DNA from: Dyella terrae | Lineage (GTDB): Bacteria > Pseudomonadota > Gammaproteobacteria > Xanthomonadales > Rhodanobacteraceae | Assembly (NCBI RefSeq): GCF_022394535.1 | Contig: NZ_CP089414.1 | Span: 868,001-932,000, forward strand | Length of the DNA: 64,000 bases | Direction of reading: 5' to 3' | In this document: positions 62,278-64,000 of the stretch, in pieces | Layout: each line of letters starts with the position of its first letter | Numbering within the stretch: the first letter of the stretch is position 1 | Translations under genes and position numbers: made by a program | Notes under the pieces: generated by a model | Told to the model about the DNA's origin: nothing | Databases searched by the model: none | Seen by the model: the letters and a program-made list of their open reading frames with translations, nothing else

Positions 62278-64000
62278 TCACAGACTCAGTTTCAGATCCG
62301 CCACATACGTCCGTTGCGGAAACGGGTGGTACAGGTAGTACTTCTCGTTGTTGATGTTGTCGATGCCGAACGAAGCCGCCAGATGGTCGTTGATCTGGTA
62401 GTGCGCGCGCACGTCGAACACGGTGAACTTGTCGAAGGCACCGAACACGTGCGGCGTGTTGTCGGTGTTGTCCAGCGTCGAGTACTGCCTCCCGCTGTAA
62501 CGCCCGGCTAGCGTGAATGCCCATGCGGCGTCGGGCCGGTATGTCGCTACAGCCGTCGCGCGCCAACGCGGAACATAGGGAGCGTGCTTGCCTTCCGAAA
62601 TGGTGCCCGCGGTGCTCGCGAAGCTATCGTTCGAGAGGATGGTCGAGTCCACGAAGGTCACGCTGCCGGATAGCTCCAACCCCTGGATCAGCACGTTGTC
62701 CTTCTGCGCCACCAGCTCGATGCCGCGATTGCGCAGCTTGCCCACGTTCATCACATAGGTCACCGGCACCGCCACGTTGGGCAGGGTCGATGTCTGCGAG
62801 ATCAACGCATTCTTCGTGTTTTCCTGGAACAGCGACAGGCGCAGCATGCCTTGGTCAATCGCGTGCTCCACGGCCAGTTCACCGCTGCGCGCGGTTTCAG
62901 GCTTCAGGTCGGGATTGGGCACACTGTAGGTCGAGCCGGTTTGCACCAACTGGTACAGCTCACCCACCGTCGGGAAACGGATGGCCTTGGCCAGCGAACT
63001 GGTGATGCGCCAATCGGCTGCGACGTTCCATTGCAGGGTGGCCTTGGGCGAAAAGCCATTCGCCTTTTCCACTGGCTGCTGCACGCCGGTTTTACCGCTG
63101 AAGTTGTAGCCGTCGCTGGCCTTCCACCATTCGTAGCGGCCGCCCCATGTCAGCAGCCAGTTCGGCGCGAAGTGCCATGCATCCTGTAGCCACAAGGCCT
63201 GCGTCTGCGTCTTGCCGCGGCCGGTCGAGTACAGCGCGGTGAGGGTATCCGGATCCTGCCAATCGCTCAGATTGGTGGTCGGGTTGTTGAGCTTGTACTC
63301 GTCCGCATGTGCGCCGATGGACACCTCATGCGCCCCGTCATACCCCTGCGGACGCCAGATACCCGTGGCATCGACCGTGGACCACCGCGTGCCGCCGTAG
63401 CTCGCCAATCGGCCATTGGTGGTCAGCCCCGTCCCGGTGGTTACGCCGGCCGGCTGCCATTGGTTATCCCTGAGAAAGTCGTAGTGCGTCACCACGAACG
63501 ATGCGTCGTAGTTACCCTTGGTATCCGACTTCACCGACAAGCCTTGCATCAGGTGGTCCGCGCTGAGCTGATAGACATTGCTGGCAAAGCCCGCCACCTT
63601 GCCGTAAGTCGGATGGCCGGCCGTGTCCGTCAGGTAGGTGTCCGTGCTCGACTGGCCGTGGTTGTGCCAGTAGCCCACCAAATAGGTCGCCTTCCATTGC
63701 GGAGTGATGTCGTAAGTGAACTCGCCATTGAGGTCCAGCATGCTCGTGTGCAGCAAGCCACCCGCGCCATAGACGTTCGCCACCTGCCCCAACTTGTTCA
63801 GCGCCGGAATGGTGCCGCCGGTGCCGGCAGGCGTTGCACTGCCAGTGATAATGGACAGCGGCTGGCTGAAGCTGTTCATCGCGTTGGCGCCGAAGAACCA
63901 GCCGAAGTTGCCGCTGCGCCCGCCCGCCGTGAGGCTCGTCTGGCTGGTGCTGTAGTTGCCGTGCGTGCCGTACAGATCGAAGGACTGCACCGCCTCCGTC
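62278..64000 (-). CDS. TonB-dependent receptor, cut by right edge
   Basis: The frame is open from the right edge to the stop at 62278 and gives about 573 residues of the barrel part, with the N-terminal signal, TonB box and most of the plug missing. The C-terminus (HPFPQRTYVADLKLSL) ends in the terminal strand expected of such barrels, and FGIDNINNEKYY is a typical late-barrel motif. The ligand cannot be assigned. No periplasmic or inner-membrane partner is visible on this side. The true start lies beyond the window. Confidence 0.93.
   Translation of the reverse strand, partial: TEAVQSFDLYGTHGNYSTSQTSLTAGGRSGNFGWFFGANAMNSFSQPLSIITGSATPAGTGGTIPALNKLGQVANVYGAGGLLHTSMLDLNGEFTYDITPQWKATYLVGYWHNHGQSSTDTYLTDTAGHPTYGKVAGFASNVYQLSADHLMQGLSVKSDTKGNYDASFVVTHYDFLRDNQWQPAGVTTGTGLTTNGRLASYGGTRWSTVDATGIWRPQGYDGAHEVSIGAHADEYKLNNPTTNLSDWQDPDTLTALYSTGRGKTQTQALWLQDAWHFAPNWLLTWGGRYEWWKASDGYNFSGKTGVQQPVEKANGFSPKATLQWNVAADWRITSSLAKAIRFPTVGELYQLVQTGSTYSVPNPDLKPETARSGELAVEHAIDQGMLRLSLFQENTKNALISQTSTLPNVAVPVTYVMNVGKLRNRGIELVAQKDNVLIQGLELSGSVTFVDSTILSNDSFASTAGTISEGKHAPYVPRWRATAVATYRPDAAWAFTLAGRYSGRQYSTLDNTDNTPHVFGAFDKFTVFDVRAHYQINDHLAASFGIDNINNEKYYLYHPFPQRTYVADLKLSL

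Noticed and set aside
1..64000. tRNA, rRNA, CRISPR arrays, insertion sequences, integrases or phage genes
   Set aside because: I looked for repeats, transposase motifs and tRNA-like cloverleaf sequence by reading and found none that I could support. A dedicated tRNA search could still find a single gene that I missed.

Overview
The window is GC-rich, densely coded DNA with short intergenic gaps and several TonB-dependent receptors. It carries a type VI secretion operon, a BvgAS-type phosphorelay, a GH92 mannosidase and a protein resembling the Xanthomonas XAC2610 family. Together these suggest a gammaproteobacterium of the Xanthomonadales, perhaps Rhodanobacteraceae (Dyella, Luteibacter, Frateuria or Rhodanobacter). 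That placement is inferred from gene content, not from a marker gene. I saw no rRNA, tRNA, CRISPR array, insertion sequence or phage gene.

Layout. Positions 1-10351 (minus strand) hold part of a T6SS operon, tssB-tssC-hcp-tagJ-tssE-tssF-tssG-tssH(clpV), followed by an unidentified ORF cut by the left edge. Positions 10667-13173 hold a hybrid histidine kinase and a LuxR-type response regulator. Positions 13713-21101 (plus) hold poxB, an unknown membrane protein, a LysR regulator, a lipoprotein and a FUSC-family transporter. An XAC2610-like periplasmic protein follows at 21137-22003. Positions 22514-26589 (minus) encode a three-subunit periplasmic molybdenum hydroxylase (2Fe-2S subunit, molybdopterin subunit, triheme cytochrome c). 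It is divergent from an xdhC-mocA pair that probably matures its cofactor.

Positions 28577-32004 form a cyanate locus: cynT-cynS plus a CMP/dCMP-type deaminase in one operon, divergent cynR, and a nearby HD protein resembling cyanamide hydratase. A GlxA/AraC regulator follows. Positions 33333-36468 hold two DUF1254/DUF1214 exported proteins. Positions 36860-39503 hold an OprC/NosA-type copper receptor with a DUF2946 protein. Two small genes (DUF1737, BON) precede a BvgS-like phosphorelay kinase that is divergent from its BvgA-like regulator (40595-45327).

The right part holds a GH92 alpha-mannosidase and a three-gene operon (DUF1330, DUF2239, GIY-YIG) behind a 20-bp perfect palindrome. Next come an aldo/keto reductase, phosphoglucomutase, a DksA-like zinc finger, a GNAT enzyme overlapping a NodT-type outer-membrane efflux lipoprotein, an OsmC protein lacking its second cysteine, and a MASE1-type kinase homologue with a decayed ATPase. 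The window ends with a membrane-anchored metallo-beta-lactamase-fold hydrolase, a quinone oxidoreductase, two divergent universal stress proteins and a TonB-dependent receptor cut by the right edge.

The most interesting points for follow-up are the expanded cyanate/cyanamide locus, the palindrome-controlled DUF operon, the unidentified T6SS-linked ORF at the left edge, the XAC2610-like protein and the degenerate MASE1 sensor. Many start codons below were moved inward from the longest possible frame, using ribosome-binding sites and family lengths.
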